The notes: generated by a model not told the origin, from the sequence alone. A DNA stretch of 64,000 bases from Penelope pileata (GCA_013396635.1 WBMW01003126.1:519359-583358); one strand, 5' to 3'; positions 24,101-36,300 are shown, counted from the stretch's first letter. Program-made: numbers and translations.

Positions 24101-25022
24101 GTGATTCATGGAGTGCATTGAGTGCAAGTGCCCCGTGTGTACGGGCACACAGCCACGTGTTGTGCAGAGGGACAACCAGCCAGCTCCATGTGCCTCCGAG
24201 GAAGTACACTGAGTGTGCTCTGCAGAACGCCACCTTACAGCAGCAGCCCCAGCTTCTGGAGGAGCAGACGTGACTACGTATTTCCCTTAACTGTAGGGCA
24301 GCCTCAGCTCCAGCTGGAATGGTTTCCAGCTCAGTTTATTCAGGCTGCTCTGTTCACTTTTCAGAGCAACACTGTAGAAACTGAAAAGGCTACAGCAGAG
24401 CACAACTGAGCAAGGAGACTGATCACTGCACTTGGGTTTGACAGTGTGCCTGAAGTCATCTTTAAAACCAGCTGAGAGGAGCGGATCCTTGCCTAGACCA
24501 GTGGGTATTCTGCAACGGCAAGAGATGCAGCTCACTGGAGCAGAGTTCACCTCGAGAGTCAGCTTTCAAAATAAAGAGCCGCTACCACGTGAGACTGTCC
24601 AGCAAGCTATGAAAGGCCAGTTCAGCCCAGCAAGGAAGGGAAAAAACAAGACTGCCAAATGGTCAGAGCACTTCAGAAATGTGACTTTGATAGTAGAGAC
24701 TAAAATTAAAAACCTGCTTTTTTAATCAGCCTTAGCCAGATCACTCCTTCCCTCCTCCTCCACCCTTCCAGGGCGCTTTTGATTAAGCAGATTTTACCAC
24801 ACATGTATTTGATTAATCACCTATTATAGACCCTCACTTCCTTTCAGATGAGAAACATCACTCCTTTGCCTGGCAGGTCTCCTGCCTTGCCCAAAGCCGC
24901 ATCTGCGCCACGTTACGAGACAGGGCCAGCAGTACTCACCTGACATTGTTATCTTCCATTTCCTCGTAGCTTAAGCTTTCCCCTTCTTCTCCTCCTTCTG
25001 AGCTCTCCATAACTGATGGCAT
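21177..25022 (-). CDS. HMOX2: HMOX2, heme oxygenase 2 (five coding exons)
   Basis: Coding exons: 25022-24940, 23122-23005, 22418-21927, 21505-21385 and 21301-21177 (or from 21304, see findings), 312 residues against 316 in human. The enzyme cleaves heme to biliverdin, CO and Fe2+ using cytochrome P450 reductase, at the ER membrane. Visible marks: KEGTKESHDRAEN with proximal heme ligand His44; the family signature LLVAHAYTRYMGDLSGG at about 147-163; two Cys-Pro heme-regulatory motifs, KCPYY (Cys264) and GCPYH (Cys278), which separate HMOX2 from HMOX1; and a C-terminal hydrophobic anchor ending AAAWYIM. The acidic N-terminus (MPSVMESSEGGEEGES) is variable in the family; a second ATG at 25010 is possible. 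A non-coding exon must precede, since an acceptor lies at 25030-25032. All phases close. Confidence 0.97.
23693..23712. repeat. A20 homopolymer
   Basis: Twenty A residues lie in the HMOX2 intron between exons 24940 and 23122. No retrogene body is recognisable beside it. Confidence 0.9.
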
Positions 25023-25029
25023 TGCAGGT

Positions 25030-28000
25030 CTGTTTTGGAGATCAGAGACACTGAAAGGCAAAATTAGAGAGGGTTTTAGAGAGATGCTGACTCTTCTCTT
25101 TAGAAGGAAGGGGTAGGAAACGCTGAGCAGTGCAGCAGGGAGCCCTGCAGCTGCACCAGCACACAGGGCAGTGAGGGGCAGCCACCAGATGTTTTCATCA
25201 AAGCCTTCCCTGCAACAGAGCAGGTGAAGAGGAAGTTCCAAAGCAGAGGTAGATTTTCTTTTGCATGAGAAGATACAGCAGCACACACAAGAAGTACCCA
25301 GAGGCAGCAGCAAGACACCTGGCTTACACCAGCAGAACGCTCTGGCTAGGCCATCAATCCAGCCATCTCACTTACAAAATGGGGGTGTAATCACACAAAG
25401 CTGATTACAGGTCCAAGCTGCGGGCAGCCTTTGCCAGATGAGCAAGGAACTAAGCTTCCTGCTGGCTCTTCAGCAAGCTCTGGCCATAAGGCAGCCCGCC
25501 CTCCCATTCTCCCACCTCCCTGGTGGGCTGCATCCCCAGGCTGCTGCTCAGCCCATGTTTGTGGGCCAGGAGGAGAGCAGACAGGACAAGCAGCTGAGAA
25601 CACACCATGCAAGCTCGCACAGAGCCTGAGCTGGCAGGTCAGTGGGTGGCTCCACGCTCACGAGATGCTAACACAAAGCACGCTAGTTACAGATTAACTG
25701 CCCTCCAGTTCCTCACCCGTTTCTAACCCTCCTGGTGCCCTGGACACGCTGCACAGCTCTGTCCTGCAGAGCACACAGAGCACCGAGCTGGGGCAGATGA
25801 TGCGTCCCCAGGTGCAGCACAGCCCTGACCCAGGCACAGCACCCAGCTGGGGCACGTCACCAGGGTGGAACCTCCACCTGCACTCAGGCAGTCCTCATGC
25901 TCAGGGTGACACAGCCTGGCACAGGTGGCAACAGATCAGGACCTTACTGGGCCAAAACACACTGCTTTGTGATGAGAGGCAGCCCCACGGAGCAGGAAGA
26001 GTCACACGAGGTGACAGTGCTACAACCCCACTGCTCTCCTTGTGGGGCACAGCACAGCCTCCCCATCCCTAGGACAGGAGAAGGGTAGGGCAGGGTTTAC
26101 AGTCAGGGGAGAAAGGCACAACCAGCATGGGGACTCAGAGGTATCTGAGGAAAGCAGGTTTAGGTGCTGTGCTGTGTGATCACTCACTGAAAAAGCAAGC
26201 TCATTCACACTGGTCAGCACACAGCCCCGACCTCCACTCATCAGAGTTAGGCTTCAGGCACGAGGAAATGCCCCAGCAATGCTCACCTGCCCAGGCTCAG
26301 GGAGCAGCCAGCCCCCTGCCCATACAGACACACAACTCTCCACAGCACCCTGGCTCTTTGCTCAGCTTACTTCAGGCCCGGCACTGCTCAAGAAATGCAG
26401 ATTCTAATCTTGAACTAAAGGCACTGGTTCTGATTTGCCTTTTCCTTCCTGGGAGCTGAGCCCTGCAGGCAGGGCGTGCTGGGGCCCAAACAGCCAGACA
26501 GCAGCAGGCGAGCCTCGAGCTCTGAAGGCTCTTCCACACAAAGGTGGAAGGTAAATCCAGCCCCAAGGAAGACACCAGAGACTTGTAGCTAGTAGCAGCG
26601 ATGGCTAGACACACAGCAAGGCTCCCAAGGTCATCTTTGACCAACACAGGTCTGCTGATGCACCCATTAAAGCCTCCACACCTGCTGCAAGGTCCACGCC
26701 TCTAAGCACACCCACATTTAGCAGCATTCAGCAGCACCAGCACCGCACTCTCCAAGCTACACAGAGGGCACCTGGTGGGGTCTCAGAAGCACTGTCCCCC
26801 TCCGAAGAAGGGGTCAGCATGCAAATGTTCATTTCAGGACTTTGGAGTGCTCTCAGACCTGCACCTCCCACGCCTTTTTTGTAAGGGCTCCGTTTGACAT
26901 GCTCAGCTCCACAGCAAAACACAGGGCAGTGATGACACCTGTCCCTTTGGTATGAGGTGAGGACAACAGACACACAGGAAAACAAGGAAGCTCCATTTTC
27001 CTGATGCAGTCTCTAGTACAGACACCTCCCCAACGAGCCTGAATTCAAGACAAGTCAGCACTAATCAAAACCACATCCTTCTCCATACTGGGACACTGCA
27101 TGAGGAGTTGGAGGAGGGAAAAATCAAAACCATTTTAACTCTCTTATCGCCATAGACCATCAGCAGCTGAAACCCCACAGCATGTCACTGGTCAGAGCGG
27201 TGGCTTCTTGGGGCACTCTGCTGCTTCGGAAGGGGCAGGGTCCTGCACAGGGAGCAGGAGGTGCAGCAGCTGCCTGCCTGCACCTCAGGGCTGGAGCACT
27301 TCCCTTTGCTACCAGGAGCTCTGCTCATCGGGCCCCTGGCTGCCGTTCAGGGTAAACACATACCTCCCCACAGCCTGCCTGGGAGGGAGCCAGCAGCCAC
27401 AGGAGTCAGGATAGCAGGGCTGGAGAAGAGCAGAGAAGAAACAGCTCAGCACTCCAAACATTTCCTTTCCAATCGCAGTGTTCAAGCCCTCCTAGAAACA
27501 TCCCCATCCCCAGCAGCCAGCCTTCCCCCGCAGCACGGGGAGCTTCACACTGAAGGCGCACGGCTGCTGTCCCCGGGGTAGGAGGACACTTAACACAGAC
27601 AGCCCTGCGCCTTCCCAACGAAGCAGAGTCACTGCTGCAGCGGGGAAGCATGGCTGCCAGCCCTGGCTTCACTCAGACCCCCTCAGAAGCTCAATCACTC
27701 CCAGAGCAGCCGCTCAGTCCAGTTCATCTTCGCTACTCAACCACCACACGACTTCAAGGCACGTCCACGAACACAGACAGCTGAGATCTGCGCTTCGAAG
27801 GACAGCAGAGCACCTCAGCAGGGCAGGCAGAGCCCCGGGCCCGGCAGCCGGGAGCGGTCCCGGAGGTAACCCGGCACCCAGCCCCCCCCGGCCCTCAGGG
27901 CGGTACGCACCGCGCCGCCGCGTCTGTGTCACCCCGCGCTGTATGCGGGGCAGCGACGGCCTCCATACCCCCATCCTCCCGGCCCCACGCGGAGCCCACC

Positions 28001-28138
28001 TGGGCCGCCACAACCGCCCCAGAGGGCAGAGCCGGGCTCGGAGCGGCTGCCAGGCCGCAGGCAGCCCAGCCCACAGGCCCGGTACCCGCCCCGAGGCCTC
28101 AGCTCGGCCGCGCCGCGTCGGCCCCAGGCGCCGTTACC
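25030..28138 (-). other. HMOX2: HMOX2 5' intron
   Basis: About 3 kb lies between the acceptor of the first HMOX2 coding exon and the GC-rich promoter block. I see no second gene. Short open frames on both strands show no family resemblance. Confidence 0.6.
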
Positions 28139-28345
28139 TCAGAGCGGCCCGGGCCGCGTTGCCATGGAGACGCGCCGCGCGCACTCACCCACCGCAGCCG
28201 CTCGCGCTCTGCCCCGCGGCGCGAAACAAAGCCCCGGCGCGGCCGCCCCGCATTTATCCGGCGGGCGGGGCGACGCGGCGCAGCCAATCGCCTCCGTTCT
28301 GCCCCAGCGCGCCGCTGGCCAATGGCGACCTCAGACGTCGCGCAG
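28139..28345 (-). promoter_or_regulatory. HMOX2: HMOX2 promoter and first non-coding exon (CpG-rich)
   Basis: A CpG-rich block holds two CCAAT boxes (GCCAATCG near 28280, GGCCAATGG near 28317), a GACGTC ATF/CRE-like core near 28334, and on the - strand a TATA-like GGATAAATG near 28250-28260. Two possible donors of a non-coding first exon lie leftward: GAG|GTAACG near 28138 and TGG|GTGAGT near 28189. Which one is used cannot be decided from sequence. Confidence 0.6.
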
Positions 28346-28504
28346 GCCCCGCCCCTATGAGGCCACGCAGGCGCAGACGCCAACAACCCGCGGAGGGTGA
28401 GGTGCGTCAGTGTCCGTGTGCGGTTGGACGGGGAACGGGTTTCAGTGAGGCGTTTATCGGCAAGTTTGAGAAATAACCGAACCTCGTTAACATACAATTT
28501 AACG

Positions 28505-28510
28505 TTTATT
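28505..28510 (-). terminator. Poly(A) signal of the zinc-finger gene
   Basis: AATAAA on the - strand, about 615 bases after the zinc-finger stop codon. It leaves only about 200 bases to the CCAAT boxes of HMOX2 transcribed in the same direction. Confidence 0.65.
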
Positions 28511-29124
28511 CCCGTATCTTTAGAAAGAACGCTCAATTCCCACATCTTCAAAGCCGTGAGCCCGGGAAGCCCTCAGTGAGCGCTGTGAGGGCCCCGGCCC
28601 GGAGCCCCCCAGCGTCGCGCACCCACCGCCCCGCCCCGCCGGACCCGCGGCACCGCGACCGGCACCGGGCGGCACAGATACCGGCACCGGGCTGCTGCGT
28701 GCCACGGCACAGCCTCAGAGTGCAGGAGGTAACTCGGAACCACCCAGCCAAGAGCTGCTGTGAGACAGCGCTCTGCAGGCTCTGAGGTGGCCCATGTAGT
28801 CCCTCTATAAATTCTGAATCCTCTGTGCAGAGGAAGAACAGCCTTCCCTTCCTCTGAACTACACCGCAGAGGACAGTCCACCGTCCTCCAGCCACCTCCT
28901 TCCTCTCCCAGGTGCTGTCTCTCTGAACACCACCTCATTCCACCACTGCACCACACACTCTTCCCCCAACCTCCAGTTCCTCCATCTCTACCTTTTAGGA
29001 TTTGCTCTCCTGAATACAAATCTCTTTCAACCTCCACAAGCAGTGCAGTCAATCCTGAAGGGAGAGAGATGCCAGGCTTTGCTCCCAGGGGTGGCAGCAG
29101 GCACCAGAACTGCTCTGCATCCTC
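28511..29124 (-). other. 3' untranslated region of the zinc-finger gene
   Basis: No conserved coding frame. The stretch lies between the zinc-finger stop and its poly(A) signal and is partly GC-rich at its left end, where it approaches the HMOX2 CpG island. Confidence 0.6.
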
Positions 29125-32100
29125 CTAGGGCTGCCCTCCCCTGTGGACCTGCTGGTGCCGGAGGAGCGCGGAGCTGACGGTGAAGCCCTTCCCGCAGTGG
29201 GTGCAGGCGTAGGGGCGCTCCCCGGTGTGGGTGCGGCGGTGCTGGATGAGGTGGGCGCTCTGCCGAAAGCTGTCCCCGCAGTCAGCGCAGGTGTAGGGCC
29301 TCTCCCCGGTGTGGACCCGGCGGTGGCGGAGCAGGGCTGACCTCCACAAGAAGCTCTTCCCGCACTCGGCGCACTCAAAGGGACGCTCCCCGGTGTGGAA
29401 GCGGCGGTGCTGGATGAGGTGGGAGCTCACCGTGAAGCTCTTCCCGCACTCAGTGCACCTGTAAGGGCGCTCACCCAGGTGGAACCGCCGGTGCTGGATG
29501 AGGGCAGAGCTCACTGTGAAGCTCTTCCCACACTCAGAGCACTTGTACGGCCTCTCCCCGGTGTGCACCCGCTGGTGTTTCATGAGCTCGGAGCTCTGGC
29601 TGAAGCTCTTCCCACACTCCATGCACTCGTAGGGTTTCTCCCCGGTGTGGACCCGCTGGTGCCGCGTCAAGGCTGAGCTCACGCTGAAGCTCTTCCCGCA
29701 GTCACTGCACTCGTAGGGTTTCTCCCCCGTGTGCACTCGCTGGTGCTGGACGAGCTGTGAGTTCCCAGAGAAGCTCTTCCCACACTCAGCACACTTGTAG
29801 GGCTTCTCCCCAGTGTGGGTGATCTGGTGCCGGATCAGCTTTGAGCTCATGCTGAAGCTCTTCCCGCACTCAGCGCACACATAGGGCCTCTCCCCGGTGT
29901 GGATTCTCTGGTGCTGGATGAGGTGCGATCGCTGCCGGAAGTTCTCCCCGCAGTCGGTGCAGGTGAAGGGTTTCTCTCCAGTGTGGATTCGCCGATGCTG
30001 GATGAGGTTGGAGCTCACCCGGAAGCTCTTCCCGCAGTCCCCACAGATCATCAGCCTCCCCACAGCAGGGTTTCTCTGCTGGATGATGTCTGGCAGTCTC
30101 CTGAAACTTTTTCCACGTAACATCACTCGGCTTGGCCTCCTCCCCAGGGGAGGTCTCTGAACTCTTTCTGACCTGCGTGGGTGAAGCGGGTCCTGGCCAG
30201 GACTCTGGGAACTCTTCTCCTTGGATAGTGCTGACAATGAGCCCTCAGGCTTTGCCGGCCCAGGAATGCCCCGGTGGGGATTCTCCTCTTTCTTGCTCTC
30301 AATCCCATCCTCAGCTGCAATAAAATGAGAATCCAGAGTGTGAGAATCCTGCGTGCCATGCACCCTTCTGCTGTCAGGGAAGGGTAAATGGACATCACAT
30401 GGGATGCAGAAATGGCAACACGTATCTCTAAAGAGAGGCCTCACATCCAAGTTTAAGAAAGGCCAATCAGGCCAATAGATTTCCGTGTGATCTCTTTACG
30501 GGGACATCCAGGGATGAAGGATGACTTGCTGTAGTGACTGTGTGTAGATCCAAAATAAGGAACAGGCTGACAACTAAAGCCACAGATGTGGAGACCTCCG
30601 ATTTTTTCCTAAAGTGGGACAGATTCGACTGCTGCTTCCTGATACCCTGGAAACTCTTGTGAAATAAGCTGGTAACATACTGGTCCTGTGGGATTGATGT
30701 GCAACCCACAGGCGCTTCCTGTGGTCTGGTAGAGCTGCGATAAGGAACTGCATGCCTTGGAAGAGGAGAGTCAGCACTGAGCTATAAGTGTGCAATAAAC
30801 AAAGGAGAGTCTAGAATTTTGAACCAGACCAATATATGCACATATTTAATCTTTCTAGTCAGTGTAGGAAAACATCACAATACGATTTCACAGCATACTC
30901 CTAAGATGCTTTTCACAGCAGTTTGGCATGGTTCCCTCATTAAAATCATCCCTTGAGAAAAACAAAAACCGAAACTTTGCTATTCACTATGAAGGCACTT
31001 CCATGTGCCCACGCTGACATCCATCCAGGCCTGGAAGAAAGGTGAATGATGGTATCCAAAGACAGGTTAAGAGGCTGACATTTCTGCCAGGCCAGCATTA
31101 AACTCTTCACATCAGACTTAGGGAGTAGATGATTAGTAGCGAGGTTGTGCTGCTGTTGTGAGCAAAGAGTTATCCTTCACCTACTCTAGCTTTGGTACTT
31201 TTGGTACAGAATTTTGATTTTTGACATAGAATCGAAGGCCTTCACACAAGAACTGAGACCTTTATGGTGTTCTGTACTTTTTGGGGAAAGTCAGCAGTTT
31301 TAAGCATCGTATCACAACGGTTACTGGCATGGCTCCGGCCCTCCACTGAAATGTCTACAACCATTTCTGTTGGATACCTGTCAGGCATCTTCACCAGCAT
31401 CCGGGACAAGTTGTCTGTACAGGGTTCAATCAAAATCATGATGACTGGAACTCACTGAAAGGATTTTAAGTGTAAGAATGGTAGAGCACGCTGAAGAGGT
31501 GTCACTGTATGCTTATTTCCTTCCCTGGTGTCATCAGTTTCTGGCCAGTCCCTGAGACACAGCTCTGGGCTGTACAGACTTTGGTCTAACCCTGCAGGGC
31601 TGCTCACAACCCTCACAACACAGCTGGACTCTTGTCTGCTGTACCTCACTGTCAGGGGACTGAAGGCAGCTGATGTGACGCCAGAGAAAGGGACTGAGGG
31701 GAGATCCAGGGACTGGGAAGCCCAGCAAAGGGGAAAAAAAACTGGAATAAGAGAATTAGTGGCAGATGATCAAAGAAGGCATACTGGGGAAGAGCTGGCA
31801 TGACCTTTGGAAAGATAAATCTCACCTTAGGAATGACAATTCTTCAGAGGTGTCATCAATTTTAGCAGAAACGAGACCGGGAGTCCAAAAGCATTCCTGA
31901 ATGACATCTGTCATTCACCAAAACTGAAGAAGAAACTCAGCTGCTGTGCAGTGAATGACCCCAAATAAGGTGGTAATGGAGGGAAAGAGGGAGTGGAAAC
32001 AGTTGCTGATCATTCCATGTTATTCAGAGCTAAAGAGACTGAATGTGAAGGTAACTGTGGCAGAGCCTTATGACACAGACCAACTGGGTGACAGGGGAAC

Positions 32101-33068
32101 GACAGGGGACATTCACTGCAGGTACACATAAGGAAATGCAGGAGGAGGGGAAAGCCTCTGTATCTTGCACTTGTGCCAGGATGAGCCCAGGGTGTTCTTG
32201 GTATCACTCTGGAATAGCATCTTGGCACCACAGAGACCGATGAAAACCACGCTTCCTGGGCACACGAAGCAGCTAATCAAATATTAGCAGTTGTTAGGAA
32301 AAGAAGAGAGGAAAAAAATAGAATGTCATTCTTCCCTGACTCTCTGAACCCATGGTAACATCTCACCCTGTCAACTCAAGGAGGGGGCAGATCCCCCATC
32401 ACAGATAAACTTACAGTGCTGAGAAAGATGCAGAGTCATGACAGGAACACCTGAAGGCGTGGAACAGCTCCTGTACAGGCGAGGACTCAGCTATGTATTC
32501 TACTTGAAGTACAGCTGAGGGCGGCTATCACAGACGCCTATGGAAGCACAAGAGGCCTGGGAGGTGGACAGGGATCTGTTCTGCACCATTTATTCTGAAC
32601 AAAGACCTGCTGGCATCAGATGAACTACTGGAAGGCAGCTCCCAAGCAAACAAAGGAGGCAGCTCCTTCCAAACCAGCTAACAGCTGTGCCTTCTCTTGC
32701 TGTAACCCGTTATGGATGCTAAAAATGCAAATAAATCCAGAAAGCATGGAGACAGAGGGCTGTGAGGCACCGGGACACCGCACCGCTTGGCGGGAGCTCC
32801 TGAGGCCGCAGCCCCCGCGCCCCGAGGAAGCGAACGGGGACGCAGCAGCGCCCGCTCCTCCGCCGGCAGCCGCCGGCCGAGCAGGCAGCGCTGAGCCCGC
32901 ACAGCCGCTCCCGCGGGGCTCTGGCAGGGTCTGGGCTGCTGGCAGCGCTTCGCTCAGTGCCCCGCTCCGGCCCTTACCTGCGCAGGGGCCCCGCAGAGCC
33001 GTCCGCCCTCCGAAGGCGCGCAGGCGGCAGAACCACCGCTCCTCCTCCTGCTCCGTGTGGGAGAGCAT
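29125..33068 (-). CDS. C2H2 zinc-finger protein, 11 fingers, no KRAB/SCAN seen
   Basis: Two coding exons: 33068-32978 (ATG, 30 codons plus 1 nt, donor CAG|GTAAGG) and 30314-29125 (acceptor TTTATTGCAG, ends TGA). Both are phase 1 at the join, giving 426 residues. The N-terminal exon starts MLSHTEQEEERWFCRL and is not KRAB, SCAN or BTB. A linker rich in Lys, Pro and Ser follows. Then come 11 tandem C2H2 fingers with HTGEKP/HTGERP linkers to the C-terminus. Helix residues -1,3,6 by finger read VNQ, QHQ, MKR, GQQ, VAR, QEK, VAQ, VHQ, WAR, QHQ, VAR. The linker after finger 7 has Leu where Thr is usual. The product is probably a nuclear sequence-specific DNA-binding protein; its target and orthology are unknown. 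Alternative exons within the 2.7-kb intron cannot be excluded. Confidence 0.88.
30315..32977 (-). other. Zinc-finger gene intron
   Basis: No KRAB A or B box reads on the - strand. One exon-like patch (about 31459-31269) has an acceptor-like TCCTTTCAG, an open frame of about 60 codons and a possible donor. It is discussed among the findings. The rest shows nothing recognisable. Confidence 0.55.
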
Positions 33069-33091
33069 CGCCAGGGCCGCTCGCGGGGGTC

Positions 33092-33310
33092 CTGCTCGGG
33101 AGGAAATGGGGGCTGTCAGCCTGGCCCGACCCGTTAACAGGGGGCAGAGCGGCGCTGGGGGCGCCGGAGGCAGCGCCTCACGCAGCGGGCACGGCCCCGG
33201 GCCGAGCCCCGTACCTGCGCCCCGGAGCCGGCGGGGGCCTCACGTGACAGCGGCGGCCAATGGCGGCGGGCGCCTTCGCCTCTGAGGACGGCGGAAAATG
33301 GCGGCGCTCA
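33092..33310. promoter_or_regulatory. Promoter of the zinc-finger gene with E-box, CCAAT and YY1 motifs
   Basis: Within a CpG-rich block lie the palindrome TCACGTGA (33240-33247), CCAAT (33257-33261) running into ATGGCGGC, and AAAATGGCGGC (33295-33305), a good YY1 site. On the - strand a non-coding first exon could end at the donor CAG|GTACGG near 33213. The acceptor CCCGAGCAG at 33092-33100 precedes the coding exon. Start site and use are inferred. Confidence 0.55.
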
Positions 33311-36300
33311 GCTGCCCGGAGAGAGGGTCGGGGGCGAGGCTGATTCCCCACCTTTTAGCTTTAATGATGCGTTTGTAAGAACTTTTTAAAACTTCTTAAA
33401 GGAAGGGGACCTACTTCATCACTTACATAACGTGGGCGTCTGCCCCTGTCAGAAGCACTGCTGTTGTACACAGCTGCCCAGGGAGCGAACATCGACAAAT
33501 CACACAGTCCGACCCTGCCCACACACCCACCGTGTGCCCAGCGGCCTCATGCACTCTGCCTGCAGCCGGACACTCAGCAACTCCTCCTCTTCAGAGCCTT
33601 CCAGACTGGCGACCAGCTCTTCCCCTTGTTCTGTGCAGGAGATGATACCTGGCTTGGTGACAGGAGAGGAGAAATGAGTTCTTGGCCATTTGCTCAGGAG
33701 TTACCTCCATAACCCTAAGCACAGCTGCCTGTTTGCTGGGGGAAATCCCTGCGTGGGCAGGCACCCACCTGTAGGAACTGTCCTTGCCCACAGCAGGAAA
33801 TCGAGGGAAAACATGCCGTGGGGGGAGGCACATGCAAGTGGTTTGGCTTTGGTCCCTGCAGACCTCCTGACTGGCAGAGGTGCCTGCTAGGAAATGGAGC
33901 CCACTGCAGCACTGGGCTGGGCTCCGGGGAGCTGACCCACAGCTAGCTGACACTTTCCTGCCAAAACACTTGCTATGTGTGAAGGCACTACTTCACACAG
34001 CTGATAGCAATCACTTTGGCACAGCTGAGACGCATCTGGTTTCTAGCTTTCCTCACCTGGCAGTTTGAAGAGTGCCAGAGCTCAGCGAGGCTCTCCCAGG
34101 ACACCCAGCCCACATGTCTCCACAGCACAAAGCTGTGCTGTTTTTCTCCAGACAAGGAAGACCTCTTTCAATGGAAGGAAAAGGTGTGTAAGTCCAACTG
34201 CCAGCACAGGGTGCCCAGTCTCACAGACAGCCTCTGTCCCAAAGCAGTGGGGGGCTGCTCAGTCAGTCCCTTTGTGTTTAGATTTCACCTCCTCCTGGCT
34301 CCAGCATTACCACAGTGGTGCACACACATGGAAAAATCACTCCCAGCAAGAGGCATTGGCTGCAGCAGAAGCTGTTCCAGATATGTTGCTCGTTTGCCTG
34401 TTCTCTGTCCCCACTTTTCTGGAACTTGTGCTTGCTGGTCTTCTGGGCCACACAGGGTGAGAAGTGGGCAATGAGACCAAGGAGGTGCAGGGCCCCTATC
34501 AGCTGCATTTGGGAACACAAAGCATCCAAACTGTGCAGACTCCCCCTGGGTCCTGGCAGGCAACCAGCTTTGGAGGTCCCTGATGTGACACTGGGATGCC
34601 CTTTGCTCCCACAGCTACTAGGAGGAAAATACGGATGCATCACCTGTGCTGGTGCAGCAGGAACAGAGGCTTCCATCATGTCTGCTGTGTTTCATGCTGG
34701 CATTTAATGTTTAGGGCTCTTCTTGCCTGAAGTAAAAGGTAGGTCAGCTTCTTAGAGATCTAGTGAGAGAAAAAAAATGAAGGGATCTGGATGTTTGTGT
34801 GAGCACAGGGAGAAAAATCCTCTTGGCAAATAGTACTGGCTGTGTTGCAAAGACATTTTAGCAAAAGAGATTGGGGCTATTTTTCATCTTCCCAAATCAA
34901 TGTGACACCTCTATACTAAGGTTAAGAAATCTTTTAACGTAGAAACTCATGCTAGTAACTGTGCAAATTATTGGAGATCTTGCAAAACAAAAAGTGAAAT
35001 AGCACAAAACCAGTGATGACGTTAGCCAGCCTGTCTGCTGTTCCCTTTCTGCTGCCACATTGTTGTCACTGGATGTTGTTATTCAGCCCTCCCAAGCCCT
35101 CCCTGTAACCTCAGCAGCTCTATGACGTGGGAGGAAGATGAACATTTTATTTCATAAAACTGGGAGACCGGCAGGAGAATGAGTTAGACTGCCAAGTCCG
35201 GGAGTGGTCTGTGGGGTTGCAGCAGATCCACAGCCCCTTTTAGTCCAGAATGTCCCGTGGGCTGCTGGTACCTGCAGAGTCAGACTGCTCCCCTCTCCTC
35301 TTGGCTGCGCTTGCTCTTGCCTCTGTGGCTCATGGATGGGAGCATGGCATGGATGTGAGGCCCCTCCAGCTCATTGCTGCAGAGGGCAGGCTTTGGGGGA
35401 CAATCCCTCAAACTTGCTGCCATGCCACTGTGCCAGACATGACCACCTTTCAACCTTCTTAGCTCCAACACCCAGGAGAGTAAATGAAAGGAAGAGCATT
35501 CTGGGAAGGCTTCTGTCAGGTGAACAGCAAATACCCACCCTGGGCAGCAACGCAGACACTTCATAGAAGTTCAATGAACAAGACAAACTTCAAGACATGG
35601 TAACAGCCAACTCCTTCTGAGAAGGAGGTATCCAGAGGATACCAAAGCAGAGCTCTGGAAATTGTTACTTGGGCTCAGTGTCCTACTGACAGATAAGGAC
35701 CTACTGGGTGCTCTGCATCAGGCTGCTGGAGAGTCCCAGCTCCCAAGAGTGGAGACGTGGCCTTCAGTGTTGTGTAGTACAATAGGAAAGGGAGAAGTGA
35801 GCTTGCTGGGCTTAGGCAAGGACTGAGTGAAGGTCCCGTACTGAGGTGAGGTGAACATGCCTCCAGTTGATGCTTTACAAGATGACTGCCTGGGCAGCAA
35901 GAGGCACTTGGGCAAAGAAATACTGCAGGTACCTCTGCAACTCTGTTCTGGAGGAGAGCAGCTGAATCAGAGACATCTTTGCTGAAGGCTGTGCCATCTC
36001 TCCTGGACACCACTGTTTCATTAAAGAGCAATGCCTCTGAAAGAAATGTGCAGGAATAATTTAAACTATCACCAAAAAGCAAACAAGTACATTTGAAATG
36101 TATTTTCATAACAGTCCCCTTAAAGAACAGCAGAGGATTGGTCTGGTAATTATCCCTGTGAAGTCTAAACATCAGCACTGTAAACATAATATTTGGAGTC
36201 TCTTGGCCCAGTACAAAGGGGGGGCACAGCAATCCCTGCTCTCTGCGTGACAGTACTCTCACATTTTGTAGTTAAATTAGCCCCTACATAGGTCTTGGCC

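Noticed and set aside
29143..30160. + strand open frames with a periodic LLVEV/ALPAV-like pattern
   Set aside because: The periodicity is the antisense shadow of the tandem zinc fingers, not a repeat protein.
35675..36262. 195-codon - strand open frame as a gene
   Set aside because: No resemblance to a known family and no plausible start; only the inner exon-like patch with good splice sites is kept as a weak finding.
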